Origin: Bradyrhizobium sp. BTAi1
Lineage (GTDB): Bacteria > Pseudomonadota > Alphaproteobacteria > Rhizobiales > Xanthobacteraceae
DNA: 64,000 nucleotides
Assembly: GCF_000015165.1 (NCBI RefSeq)
Contig: NC_009485.1
Coordinates: forward strand, 992,001 to 1,056,000
Direction: 5' to 3'
How positions within the stretch are numbered: position 1 is the first letter of the stretch; each line of letters begins with the position of its first letter. The notes beneath the pieces are model-generated. The model saw only the letters and a program-made list of their open reading frames with translations, was not told the origin of the DNA and ran no database searches. Of this stretch, positions 54,003 to 62,854 are shown piece by piece. A program made the position numbers and the translations under genes.

Positions 54003-54544
54003 GGTTCACGCCCGCCCTGAGATTGTTTGCTCTGGTTGACGCCGAAAGCCGTGGAACCGGCGTCGACATCCCTGGTGATGACCGCATTGGCCCCGATCCG
54101 GGCATGCGAGCCAATGCTCACGGGACCCAGGATCTTGGCCCCGGCACCGATGTCGACATGATCGCCGATCCTCGGCAGCCCGCGGCCGTCTTCCACCGAG
54201 CCAACCGTAACCTGCTGAAACAATAAACAGTTTACGCCGATCTGGGCGCCCGGATGGATCACGATGCCATTTGGATGGGGGATCAGGAGGCCGCCGCCAA
54301 TATTGCAATTGAGAGGGATGTCGGCCCCGGTGACGACGCTCCAGAAGCGGTGGCGAAGAACCAGACACTTGCAGAAGATCGCTGCGAGCAGCCCGCCGCG
54401 CGCCTGCCAATATTGATATCTGCGCAGCGCGAGCAGCAACTTCCGGCCAGGATCCCAGAATCTCTGCGGCCGCTCGCGTGACCAGTCGGCAATGGCGGAT
54501 CTGTCATGGCCGCTCAAGTGATCCCAGCTCCTATGCTCGATCAT
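53999..54544 (-). CDS. Serine-acetyltransferase-like hexapeptide O-acetyltransferase, copy 2
   Basis: 181 residues. Left-handed helix turns: LNCNIGGGLLIPHPNGIVIH, IGVNCLLFQQVTVG and IGDHVDIGAGAKILGPVSIG, then IGANAVITRDVDAGSTAFG. The site IPHPNG carries the candidate catalytic His. The N-terminal region (LALRRYQYWQARGGLLAAIF) is a helix typical of the polysaccharide-locus CysE group. It is the first gene of the eight-gene minus-strand run to 46799, with a repeat in the DNA upstream. Confidence 0.85.
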   Translation of the reverse strand: MIEHRSWDHLSGHDRSAIADWSRERPQRFWDPGRKLLLALRRYQYWQARGGLLAAIFCKCLVLRHRFWSVVTGADIPLNCNIGGGLLIPHPNGIVIHPGAQIGVNCLLFQQVTVGSVEDGRGLPRIGDHVDIGAGAKILGPVSIGSHARIGANAVITRDVDAGSTAFGVNQSKQSQGGREP

Positions 54545-54588
54545 GCTGCGATCGGCGGAAGCCGCATCATGATCCTATCCCTTTGCTT

Positions 54589-54636
54589 GAGCATGAGGTT
54601 TTGGAGAACCGGTTTCCACTTTTCCGGATCATGCTC
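54589..54636. repeat. Rhizobial-type imperfect palindrome
   Basis: GAGCATGA (54589-54596) and TCATGCTC (54629-54636) bracket AACCGGTTTCCACTTTTCCG, a combination I know as a widespread intergenic repeat of Rhizobiales. It lies between the divergent operons starting at 54544 and 54785. Confidence 0.7.
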
Positions 54637-54784
54637 TAAGAACAGCGATCTGGCTTAGCGGCTGGTCGTCGTCCCGACAAGCCGTGATCGGGCTCGACAG
54701 GCCGATTGCGGCGAGCGCGGCCGGTGCCGTGATTTTCGCGTGGGATCACCCGGTCGGCTCGCGGATGTTTTTTCGGATCGAAGG

Positions 54785-55972
54785 ATGAGTTGGGTTTTTG
54801 TTCCATTCCAGCTGTTGTCCGTTGCACTGGCGTGGGCCGTTCTCGTGCTGTTCGTTGAAATCGTCGCCGCTCACTTCGAGAGGAAGGGGGCCGCGACGAG
54901 GGAAGGCGCGCGCCCCCGCGTCGTCGTGCTGATCCCTGCTCATAACGAGAGCCACGGCATCGTTCCGACCATCGGCGATATCCGGTCGCAGCTCGGTTCA
55001 GGCGATCGCCTGCTCGTCGTGGCGGACAATTGCAGCGACGACACCGCGGAGGTCGCGCTCGCCAGCGGTGCCGAGGTCATTCGGCGGAACGACGCGCAGC
55101 ACCGCGGTAAAGGGTTTGCACTCGACTTTGGCCTTCGCAGCCTGGCCGCCGATGATCCGGAGATTGTCATCATCATCGATGCGGATTGCCGTGTCGAGGA
55201 CGGGGCCATCGACACACTCGCTCGCGTCTGCAGCGCGACGCAGCGGCCGATCCAGGGCATGTATCGGATGTCGGCCCCGCCGGGCGCTGCGGTCAATCAT
55301 CAGATTGCTGAGTTCGCGTGGCGCATCAAGAACGATCTGCGCCCGCGCGGTCTGCGCGCCCTCGGCCTGCCTTGTCAGCTGATGGGAAGCGGCATGGCCT
55401 TTCCGCGTTGCGCGCTTGCAAGCGTCAACATCGCATCCGGCCATCTGACCGAGGATCTCGAACTCGGGCTGTTGCTCGCCTCGGCCGGCCAGGCGCCGCT
55501 GTTCTGTCCGGCCGCGCAGGTGCGCAGCGTCTTTCCCCTCACGGCAGCGGCCGCTCGGTCGCAGCGGCAACGCTGGGAGCATGGTCATCTCGCGATCCTG
55601 ATCCGGCGGCTCTGCCCGCTCATGGGCAGAGCCCTGGCTCAGCGCAATCGCGATCTGTTGGCCCTGAGCCTCGATGCGGCGGTGCCGCCCACCGTGCTTC
55701 TCGGCCTGCTCACGCTCGTCGCCACGTTGATCAACGGTGCAGCCGCCTTGCTGGGCGCGGGCGCTGCTGCATTCCTCCTTGGCGTGGCAACCATCACGAT
55801 GCTCGTTGCGGCGTTGCTTTTGGCCTGGAATGCGCGTGGCCGCGACCTCATCACTGCGAGCGGCATTCGCGCGATCGGGCCTTATCTCGCCGCCAAGGCC
55901 GGGATATATGCACGGGCCTTCGCCGCGGACAAAAAATGGGTCAGAACCAAGCGCGGACGCGGCCAGGAATGA
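54785..55972 (+). CDS. Processive-type glycosyltransferase family 2 membrane protein
   Basis: About 395 residues. One N-terminal membrane helix (5-28) precedes the GT-A domain: VVVLIPAHNESHGIV, VVADNCSDDTAEVALASGAE, the DxD IIIDADCRVEDGAID (132-135), TEDLELGLLLASAGQ and SQRQRWEHGHLA, the QxxRW-type acceptor motif of hyaluronan/cellulose-synthase-like enzymes. Two further helices follow (about 295-355). It could start or extend a chain. ATG 54785 follows AAGG closely, so an upstream GTG at 54740 is possible. It is the first plus-strand gene of the assembly module. Confidence 0.87.
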   Translation: MSWVFVPFQLLSVALAWAVLVLFVEIVAAHFERKGAATREGARPRVVVLIPAHNESHGIVPTIGDIRSQLGSGDRLLVVADNCSDDTAEVALASGAEVIRRNDAQHRGKGFALDFGLRSLAADDPEIVIIIDADCRVEDGAIDTLARVCSATQRPIQGMYRMSAPPGAAVNHQIAEFAWRIKNDLRPRGLRALGLPCQLMGSGMAFPRCALASVNIASGHLTEDLELGLLLASAGQAPLFCPAAQVRSVFPLTAAAARSQRQRWEHGHLAILIRRLCPLMGRALAQRNRDLLALSLDAAVPPTVLLGLLTLVATLINGAAALLGAGAAAFLLGVATITMLVAALLLAWNARGRDLITASGIRAIGPYLAAKAGIYARAFAADKKWVRTKRGRGQE

Positions 55973-56125
55973 GTTCTGCAAAGCAGAACCGGGTGCGCGT
56001 TGCTGAACGGAGACGTGGTCCAATTTTGGCTTTTTGAAGGCGTTGCGTGTTGTATTTTGCTTGACCGGCCGTGCTCGCTGTCGTTTGGTCCCCACGATAT
56101 TTTCAACCAATAGAAAGCAGTTCCT

Positions 56126-57358
56126 TTGCAGGCCGGGCCTTCAGCATCACCATTCGACGGCTCCGTCTCCTCGGACGATCTGACTCGCGAAGTCTACGGG
56201 GTTCTGGGAATCCCGATTGACGCGGTCGGGCTCGATGAGGTGGCCGATCGCATCGGCGCTGCTCTGCAGGGCGATGAGCCGTATCTCATCTCCACGCCGA
56301 ATCTGAACTTCCTCGTGACCGCACAGACGGACGCGGCGTTTCGCGAGTCGCTGCTGATGAGCGATCTTTGTCCCGTCGATGGGGTGCCGATCGTCTGGAT
56401 CTCGCGTCTGATCGGCATTCCGATCAAGGGGCGTGTCGCGGGATCCGATATTTTCGACCGGCTGAAGCTTGGGCCGCAGGGATCGGTGAAGGTGTTCTTG
56501 TTCGGTGGCCCGCAGGGTGTGGCGGAGACCGCCGGGCGCGTGCTGAACAGCCAGTCGAGTGCGGTGTCCTGTGTCGGATCGTTGTTTCCAGGCTTCGGCT
56601 CGGTCGACGACATGAGCAGCGACGCGATCATGGACTCCGTCAACGCCTCGGGGGCTCGGTTTCTGGTCGCTTCGCTGGGAGCGCAGAAGGGACAGTCCTG
56701 GCTGCTCGCCAACCACGATCGTTTGCGGATACCCGTCCGCTCCCATCTGGGCGCTGCGATCAACTTCCAGGCCGGGCTTCTCAAGCGCGCACCTCTGTTC
56801 GTGCGCAAATCCGGCTTCGAGTGGCTGTGGCGCATCAAGGAGGAGCCGTATCTCTGGCGGCGCTATCTGCACGATGGTGGCGTTCTGATGCGCCTGATGG
56901 TGTCCCGCGTTCTGCCGCTCGCCCTGGCGCTCGTGCTGCGGAGGTTGCGGGCAAAAGACCAATCCGGCCTGACCGTATCGATGCGCCAGATCGGCGATCG
57001 CGCACATGCGATCGAGATGACCGGCCACGGCGTCGCGGAGACGGTCAAAGAGGCGGTGCCGCTGCTCCGCGCGGCGATCGGGCACAGCAACGAGCTGACG
57101 ATCGATTGTGCCCGGCTGCGGTCGATCGACGCGCGCTTTTTGGGCCTGCTCCTGATGGTGCGGAAATCGATGTTGCAGAAGGACGGCCGGCTGGTCTTCG
57201 CGAACAGCTCATGGCGAATCCGCCGCGCCTTCCGGCTGAACGGCTTCGGTTTTCTGCTGGACTCCGACGCGCGCCATGCAGTAGCGAAGGCCCGTCTCTC
57301 GCGGCGAGAGGACGACGATCAAGTCGCATCGCCGGCCAACTTTCAGGTATTTCAGTAA
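56126..57358 (+). CDS. WecG/TagA/CpsF transferase (GT26) fused to a STAS-like domain
   Basis: About 410 residues from TTG 56126. Residues 24-270 form the GT26 domain: ISTPNLNFLVTAQTDAAFRE, LCPVDGVPIVWISRLIG, KVFLFGGPQGVAETAGRVLN, FLVASLGAQKGQSWLL and RSHLGAAINFQAGLLKRAP. Residues 281-382 resemble a STAS/anti-sigma-antagonist fold: HAIEMTGHGVAETVKEAVPL, ELTIDCARLRSIDARFLGLL, then DGRLVFANSS. The fusion is unusual. GT26 members add ManNAcA-like or GlcA-like sugars to lipid carriers; here the STAS part may bind a regulator. It precedes the PrsT gene by about 30 bases. Confidence 0.8.
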   Translation: MQAGPSASPFDGSVSSDDLTREVYGVLGIPIDAVGLDEVADRIGAALQGDEPYLISTPNLNFLVTAQTDAAFRESLLMSDLCPVDGVPIVWISRLIGIPIKGRVAGSDIFDRLKLGPQGSVKVFLFGGPQGVAETAGRVLNSQSSAVSCVGSLFPGFGSVDDMSSDAIMDSVNASGARFLVASLGAQKGQSWLLANHDRLRIPVRSHLGAAINFQAGLLKRAPLFVRKSGFEWLWRIKEEPYLWRRYLHDGGVLMRLMVSRVLPLALALVLRRLRAKDQSGLTVSMRQIGDRAHAIEMTGHGVAETVKEAVPLLRAAIGHSNELTIDCARLRSIDARFLGLLLMVRKSMLQKDGRLVFANSSWRIRRAFRLNGFGFLLDSDARHAVAKARLSRREDDDQVASPANFQVFQ

Positions 57359-57388
57359 CGTCGTTTGTTTCGGCCAGAGGGTTGTTCC

Positions 57389-59767
57389 ATGGTCTGCGTA
57401 GGTAGCAAGCGGTATCTCGGTCGCATCGTTGCGGCCGCGCTCATCACGATGCTGGCCGGATGCGGGTCGCCTGAGAAGCGGTCGCAGGACTATTATGAAC
57501 GCGGCATGGCGCTGCTCGAGAAGAACGACGATCTGAACGCACGCGTTGCGCTCTCGACCTCCCTCAAATTCAACAGCAACAGGCTGGACGCGCTCCGCGC
57601 TCTCGCCGGCATCGATGAGCGGCTCAAGGATACGGGAGCGCTGTTCCAGGTGCTTCGCCGCATCGTCGAGCTTGATCCGAAAGATTTCGACGCTCGGCTC
57701 CGTTTGGCCAAGATCTTGTTCGCCAACAACGGCAACGACGCTGCTCTGAAGCTGCTGGATGCCGCCACCGCGGAGGACAAGGGGCGCGCCGACTATCACG
57801 CCCTGCGCGCGGCAGTCCTGTTCAAGGCTGGCGATCTGGCTGGGGCGGTGCGTGACGCCGAGCAGACGATTCGCCTTGAGCCCGGCAATTTCGACGCGCT
57901 GATGGTGCTCGCCAGCGCGCAGGTTGCGCGGGGCGACGTCGATGCAGCCCTGCAGATGATCAGCCAGCTGCCATCTGCCTCACAAGACGATACGCGCGTT
58001 CTTGCCCTGAAGGTGGCCATCTATGGCAGGAAGCGCGATCTTGTGCAGACCGAAGCCACGTTGAAGAAGCTGGTCGATTCCAAGCCCGAATTCCGTGAGC
58101 AGCTCGTCAACCTGTATGTCGAGCAGCGCAGGCTCGACGAGGCGGAAAAGGAGCTGCGCACCGCGGCGGCCGATAGCTCGGCTGACGTCGCCACCAATCT
58201 TCGGCTGGTGCGCTTCCTGGCCAGCTTCCGCAGTCCGGCGGCGGCGCAGGAGCAGCTGGAAAGCCGCATCAAGGCTGGTGGCGATGTCTTCCCGTATCAG
58301 ATGTCCCTCGCTGATCTCGATTATCTGCAGGGCAATCTGGATCAAGCGACGAGCCTGCTCGAATCCGTCGTCAAGACCGCTGCCCCGGATCGCGCCCTTG
58401 CGGCCAAGAACAGGCTCGCTCAGGTCTATATCAGGCGCGGCAATACGGAGATGGCCAACAAGCTGGTTTCCGAGGTGTTGGAGAAGGACCGGCGGAACAC
58501 CGGCGCGCTCAAATTGCGCGCCGCCATGCGACTCGATGCGGGCCAGGTGGATGGAGCCATCGCCGATCTGCGGGAGGCTCTCAACAACGAGCCCAAATCG
58601 CCCGAGTTGCTGTTGATGTTCGGCGCTGCCTTTGAGCGCAGTGGAAAGGCCGAGCTTGCTGCACGCCAATATGCCGATGCGGCGAAGTTCTCGAACTTCG
58701 CACCGCCTTTCGTGCTTCCCTACGCGGCCTTTCTCCAGGGCGTGCCGGACCTCGCTCAGGCCGAAACCGTCTTGCTGGAGTCGATCGCGCGGAACCCGCG
58801 CAGCCTGCCCTTGCTCCAGGCGCTGGCGCAGGTTCGCATCGCCCGCAAGAACTGGACCGGCGCCCTGGCGGTTGCCGATGTCATTCGTGGCGCGGAGGAC
58901 AGCGCCGGAATCGCCGATCAGGTGCGGGCTGCGGCTCTGGCCGGCCAGAACAAACTCGAGGCGAGCGTGGCCTCGCTCGAAGAGGCCCATGCTGCGGCGC
59001 CTGACGCCGTTCGCCCGGCCACGCTGCTGGTCGCCGCCTATCTGCGCTCCGGCCGGCCGGAAAAGGCAGAGGCTCTGCTCACCGACATGCTCAAGCGCCG
59101 TCCGGATGAGTCGGCACTCCTCCTGCTGATGGGACAGACGCAGTCGGCCAAAGGCAGAACCGACGAAGCCAAGACGATCTTCAAGCGGGTCATCACGCAG
59201 CAGCCCAAGAACGAGGCCGCATATCGCTCGCTCTCCGAGCTCTACGCCAACGAGAAGAGCTTCAACGAGGCGGCCAGCATCCTGAAGGAAGGGCTCAAGG
59301 AGAACCCCGACAATTTGAACCTTCGGCTGAGCCAAGCGAGCCTGTCGCTCGCGCGCGGCGACAATGACGGGGCGATCGCGGCTTACGAGGCCGTGCTGAA
59401 GGACGACCCGAATGCGCTGCTGGCGGTCAACAATCTGGCCAGCCTGTTGCTGGACGAGCGCACCGACAAAGCGAGCCTCGACCGCGCCGTGCAGCTGGCC
59501 GAGCGGCTCAAGAGCTCGGATCTGCCGCAGTTCCAAGACACCTATGCCTGGGCACAGGTGAAGCGCGGCAACACTGCCGAGGCCGTCAAGCTTCTCGAAA
59601 GTGTCATCGCCCGCGTGCCGAGCTTCTCGGCAGCGCGCTATCATCTGGCGCAGGGCTATCTCGCGATGGGACGTGCTGCGCAGGCTAATGAGCAGCTCAA
59701 GCTTGCGCTCGGCGCGGAGCCGGATGGGACGCCGCTCAAGGACAAGATCCGCGCCGCGATCAGATAA
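57389..59767 (+). CDS. PrsT-like TPR lipoprotein of exosortase/PEP-CTERM-type EPS loci
   Basis: 792 residues. The signal peptide ends in lipobox ITMLAGC with Cys25, predicting outer-membrane or periplasmic lipidation. The rest is an almost continuous array of tetratricopeptide-like helical repeats (for example ALRALAGIDERLKDTGALFQ, ALMVLASAQVARGDVDAALQ, ARYHLAQGYLAMGRAAQANE). Domain layout and length match the TPR lipoprotein family described for PEP-CTERM loci. It probably scaffolds periplasmic polysaccharide assembly. It runs into a convergent gene at 59789 with only 21 bases between. Confidence 0.82.
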   Translation: MVCVGSKRYLGRIVAAALITMLAGCGSPEKRSQDYYERGMALLEKNDDLNARVALSTSLKFNSNRLDALRALAGIDERLKDTGALFQVLRRIVELDPKDFDARLRLAKILFANNGNDAALKLLDAATAEDKGRADYHALRAAVLFKAGDLAGAVRDAEQTIRLEPGNFDALMVLASAQVARGDVDAALQMISQLPSASQDDTRVLALKVAIYGRKRDLVQTEATLKKLVDSKPEFREQLVNLYVEQRRLDEAEKELRTAAADSSADVATNLRLVRFLASFRSPAAAQEQLESRIKAGGDVFPYQMSLADLDYLQGNLDQATSLLESVVKTAAPDRALAAKNRLAQVYIRRGNTEMANKLVSEVLEKDRRNTGALKLRAAMRLDAGQVDGAIADLREALNNEPKSPELLLMFGAAFERSGKAELAARQYADAAKFSNFAPPFVLPYAAFLQGVPDLAQAETVLLESIARNPRSLPLLQALAQVRIARKNWTGALAVADVIRGAEDSAGIADQVRAAALAGQNKLEASVASLEEAHAAAPDAVRPATLLVAAYLRSGRPEKAEALLTDMLKRRPDESALLLLMGQTQSAKGRTDEAKTIFKRVITQQPKNEAAYRSLSELYANEKSFNEAASILKEGLKENPDNLNLRLSQASLSLARGDNDGAIAAYEAVLKDDPNALLAVNNLASLLLDERTDKASLDRAVQLAERLKSSDLPQFQDTYAWAQVKRGNTAEAVKLLESVIARVPSFSAARYHLAQGYLAMGRAAQANEQLKLALGAEPDGTPLKDKIRAAIR

Positions 59768-59788
59768 GAGCGAGAAGCCGGGGTCTGA

Positions 59789-61048
59789 TCAATTATCGAG
59801 CGGAATGATGGTCGTCGTCTTGGCGACCGTGACCATCAGGCTGTTGGAGCTGGCGGCTCCGCCATTGGTGAGCGGCAGGCCTGTCAGCGGATCAAGCAGC
59901 GCATTTCCTGTCGTGGCGGTGCGGTGAAGATAACGGTAGGTGAACGACGCATTCCAATCGCGGGCGATCTGGTAGGCGTAAGAGACGCTGCCGGAGACGA
60001 AATCATTGGTCGCTCCGGATGAGGTCTGGCGGGACACATCGCCGGCAACGGAAATGCTCGAACGCGCATTGATCATTTGCGTGACGCCGGCACGGAACGT
60101 CGTTCGCTTGGTCAAGGCGCCGGTGATTGCAGGCGACGTCGTCTGGGCTGCCAGCACGTTCAGCGTGGTGTTCTTGGTGATCCGGTAGATGGCGTGCGCG
60201 TTGGCGACGAAGCCCACCGAGGACCCGCCGGTCACCGTCGGTCGGAGGGGGCCAGCGAGCGGGAAGGCAGCCGTGCCGGCATCCGCCGTCGCGTAGACCG
60301 CACCGGCATTGGCGCCGTAGGTGAATACCGGAGAGAACGAGGATTCGAAACCGCCCGTGGTAGTCACCAGCACGACGCTCGATCGCGGCGTGGAGTCGTA
60401 GTTCAGCCACTGCGCCTGGGACGACACCGAGACGGTGGTCATCGGGTCGATGCGGTGGCTCCAGCTCGCTGCGGCGCTCGTATCGGTGAACTGCGTCCCG
60501 CTGCTGGCGGGATCGTAGGTCGTCAGCGTCGAGCCGACCGCGAAGGACACCGTGTCGAGCGCCGAGAGGCTCCGCTGGATGCCGCCTCTCACCCCGGTCC
60601 GGTTGACGTCGCCATGAACGGTGGTCGGCAGGCCGAGATCGCCGAGAACCGCGACCACAGCGCTGGAGCGCCGAAAGTTACCGTCGAGGAAATTCCTGTC
60701 GCCCGGCACCTTTCCCCGGTCTTCATAATGCGCGTTGATGCCGACCGAGTCGGATTCGGTCTGCGTAATGCCGTTGGTCCCACCCCAATATTTCCGATAC
60801 CCGACGTCACTGTCGATGGTCAGGCGGGAGGTCGGGGTCACTGCGACGGCATTCGCTGTTACGGTGGTGTAGGAGCCGAAGGTCCCGCCCGCCAGCATGT
60901 TGCGCATGAACAGATTGTCGTTGAACTCGACCGTCTCGCTCATCGTCGAGCTCAATGACCAGTCCCAGGCCAAAGCCGAGCGCGGCAGCAGCCCCAGGCA
61001 GACCGCAACGATGGGCGTAATCCGTTTCACCCGTGCGCCCTCGAACAT
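59789..61048 (-). CDS. Outer-membrane beta-barrel protein of EPS export locus
   Basis: 419 residues from ATG 61048. Signal peptide 1-28 ends at SALA. The mature part is rich in alternating Thr/Ser/Val/Ala strands ending in aromatic-free turns: YTTVTANAVAVTPTSRLTID, TTTVSVSSQAQWLNYDST and SGSVSYAYQIARDWNASFTY, a pattern fitting 14-18 membrane strands. It resembles the uncharacterised beta-barrels that accompany PEP-CTERM/EPS loci and may form the outer-membrane part of the exporter. Its start lies two bases after the stop of the export protein gene (61051), so the two are coupled. Confidence 0.75.
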   Translation of the reverse strand: MFEGARVKRITPIVAVCLGLLPRSALAWDWSLSSTMSETVEFNDNLFMRNMLAGGTFGSYTTVTANAVAVTPTSRLTIDSDVGYRKYWGGTNGITQTESDSVGINAHYEDRGKVPGDRNFLDGNFRRSSAVVAVLGDLGLPTTVHGDVNRTGVRGGIQRSLSALDTVSFAVGSTLTTYDPASSGTQFTDTSAAASWSHRIDPMTTVSVSSQAQWLNYDSTPRSSVVLVTTTGGFESSFSPVFTYGANAGAVYATADAGTAAFPLAGPLRPTVTGGSSVGFVANAHAIYRITKNTTLNVLAAQTTSPAITGALTKRTTFRAGVTQMINARSSISVAGDVSRQTSSGATNDFVSGSVSYAYQIARDWNASFTYRYLHRTATTGNALLDPLTGLPLTNGGAASSNSLMVTVAKTTTIIPLDN

Positions 61049-61050
61049 GG

Positions 61051-61662
61051 TCACTCCAGGAACCCGCGTTCCGGCACGATGATCACGTCGCCGGCCTGGA
61101 GCGAAATATTGGATTCAGGGCTCCCGCCCGACTCGTAGCTCTTGTAGTCGAACGAGAAGATCTGCTCGTTGGCGCCCGTGCCGCGGCGAACCTGGATCCT
61201 GCGCCGTGCGGCAAAGGGTCCCAGGCCGCCTGCGAGCGACAGCGCCTGCACCAGCGTCGTGGCCTGGCGAATCGCATAGGGGCCGGGGCGCAGAACCTCG
61301 CCGGTGATGAAGATCTTTGGCTTCAGATCGTCTTCGGGCACGTCCGGCTTGGCCGCGTTGGTGAGTGCAACCGTCACCTCCAACTCGCCGGCATCCTTGT
61401 AATTGCGCTGCAGCCGGCTCTTGAGCACGCGCTCTAGCCGCTGCGGCGTCAACCCGCTCACCGTGATGTGGCCCGCCAACGGAAAGGCAATCTGGCCGTT
61501 GGGATCGACGATCACCGTGCGGTCGAATTTGGGGTCTTGCAGGACGGTGATCGACAGCGTGTCGCCCGGCTTGAGCGTGACCGGAGATACGTCGCCGCTC
61601 TGGGCGAAGCTCGCGCTCGCCGACATGAGCAAAATCCCGATCCATGCAATCAGTTTACGCAT
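61051..61662 (-). CDS. Wza-like polysaccharide export protein
   Basis: 203 residues from ATG 61662. Signal peptide ends after Ala20 (SASASFA). The PES domain begins LKPGDTLSITVLQDPKFDRT, then VDPNGQIAFPLAGHITVSGL and a SLBB-type part with ITGEVLRPGPYAIRQATTLV, LAGGLGPFAARRRIQVRRG and LQAGDVIIVPERG. It forms the periplasmic and outer-membrane conduit of the EPS exporter. Short length matches the PEP-CTERM-associated subgroup. Cotranscribed with the beta-barrel gene that follows. Confidence 0.9.
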   Translation of the reverse strand: MRKLIAWIGILLMSASASFAQSGDVSPVTLKPGDTLSITVLQDPKFDRTVIVDPNGQIAFPLAGHITVSGLTPQRLERVLKSRLQRNYKDAGELEVTVALTNAAKPDVPEDDLKPKIFITGEVLRPGPYAIRQATTLVQALSLAGGLGPFAARRRIQVRRGTGANEQIFSFDYKSYESGGSPESNISLQAGDVIIVPERGFLE

Positions 61663-61807
61663 CGTCCGTTCAATCTGCCCGTGCAGACGCAAAGCAATTT
61701 TGTGTCAATTCCGCGCCCACTATGGATAGCGATGCCCCACGGCGCAAGCCTGAAGAGCCCTTGCAGCGCCGTTTGTGGGTTGCCAGTGTCTCGGAAAACC
61801 GTTGAGA

Positions 61808-62653
61808 CTACCTATACTTAGCGATTTTGGACGGCTTGTGCAGCGGCAAAATGCTGAACTGTTGCTTATCTGCAATAACGTCCTCGACGATATCGCCGGA
61901 AATCACGTCGATGCCGTTCGCATATCCGTATACGAGAGCGGTGTCGCACAGGATGTTGATGGTCCGGGGCACGCCTCCGCTGGCTTCGGCGATCTTCGCT
62001 GCAGCGTCGAGGGTGAACATGATTCGGTCAGAACCTGCCTCCGTCACCCGGAACGCGATGTAATTTGCGACCTCGCTGGGGCTCAGCGGCTGCAGATGGA
62101 AGTCGGACGAGATCCGCTGGGCGAATTGATGGAGCTGCGGATTGAGCAGAAGATCGCGCAATTGCGGCTGGCCAACGATGATCAGATGCAGGATCTGGTG
62201 CTTGTCGGCATTGATGTTGGACAGCATCCGCAGATGCTCGAGCGCATCCAGGCCGAGATTCTGGGCCTCATCGATGATCAGAATGGCGCGGCGACGTCCC
62301 GTGTACTGACGATAGAGAAATTCCTGCAGCCTCTTGAAGAGCGTTGGATAATCACCGTCGAACGGCTGGTTGAACGACATCAGGATCCACTGCAGCAGCT
62401 CGTGACGGCCCTGCGGTGAATTCGAGATCAGTCCCATGGTGACGTTGGGGCTGAGCTTCTTCAACAGGTGCCGGAGCAGGGTGGTCTTGCCGCAGCCGAT
62501 GCCGCCGGTGATCACGGTGAACCCGGCATTGTTCGTCACACCGAATTCGAGCATGGTATAGGCCATGCGATGCATATTGCCCCAATAGATCAGGTCGGGG
62601 TCCGGTAGGATCGTAAAGGGCTTCTCGCGAAACCCGTAATACGCCTCGTACAT
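61808..62653 (-). CDS. GspA/ExeA-like AAA ATPase of exosortase-type EPS loci
   Basis: 281 residues. Start MYEAYYGFREKPFTILPDPD is the hallmark of the ExeA/GspA-like group. Walker A GGIGCGKTT is at 50-58, Walker B AILIIDEAQN at about 123-132, and the sensor segment LIIVGQPQLRDLL follows. SGGVPRTINILCDTALVYGY is the typical C-terminal lid. Members occur beside exosortase (PEP-CTERM) EPS genes and probably energise assembly or export. It lies 145 bases upstream of the export-protein gene, on the same strand. Confidence 0.9.
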   Translation of the reverse strand: MYEAYYGFREKPFTILPDPDLIYWGNMHRMAYTMLEFGVTNNAGFTVITGGIGCGKTTLLRHLLKKLSPNVTMGLISNSPQGRHELLQWILMSFNQPFDGDYPTLFKRLQEFLYRQYTGRRRAILIIDEAQNLGLDALEHLRMLSNINADKHQILHLIIVGQPQLRDLLLNPQLHQFAQRISSDFHLQPLSPSEVANYIAFRVTEAGSDRIMFTLDAAAKIAEASGGVPRTINILCDTALVYGYANGIDVISGDIVEDVIADKQQFSILPLHKPSKIAKYR

Positions 62654-62854
62654 CGCTGTTCCTTGAAAGCCTGCGCCGTCTCAGATCATCCCTCTTCGCC
62701 ATTGTTGGCGCCAAGTGATCTCGCGGTAATACAGCTTAACAAACTTATTGTGGTTCGGCAGCGCAATGGTCTAAATGTCATCCACTTTTTCATATAGAAA
62801 TGGTACGTTATTTGCAACTGGGACACTCACCCGTAGGGCCCGATTCGCTTGCCG
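62654..62854. promoter_or_regulatory. Divergent promoter region of the export module
   Basis: A 200-base A/T-rich spacer between the divergent ATPase and chain-length genes, with runs such as CTTAACAAACTTATTG (about 62737-62752) and ACTTTTTCATATAGAAATGG (about 62784-62803). It should hold at least two divergent promoters. No operator was recognised by eye. Confidence 0.55.
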
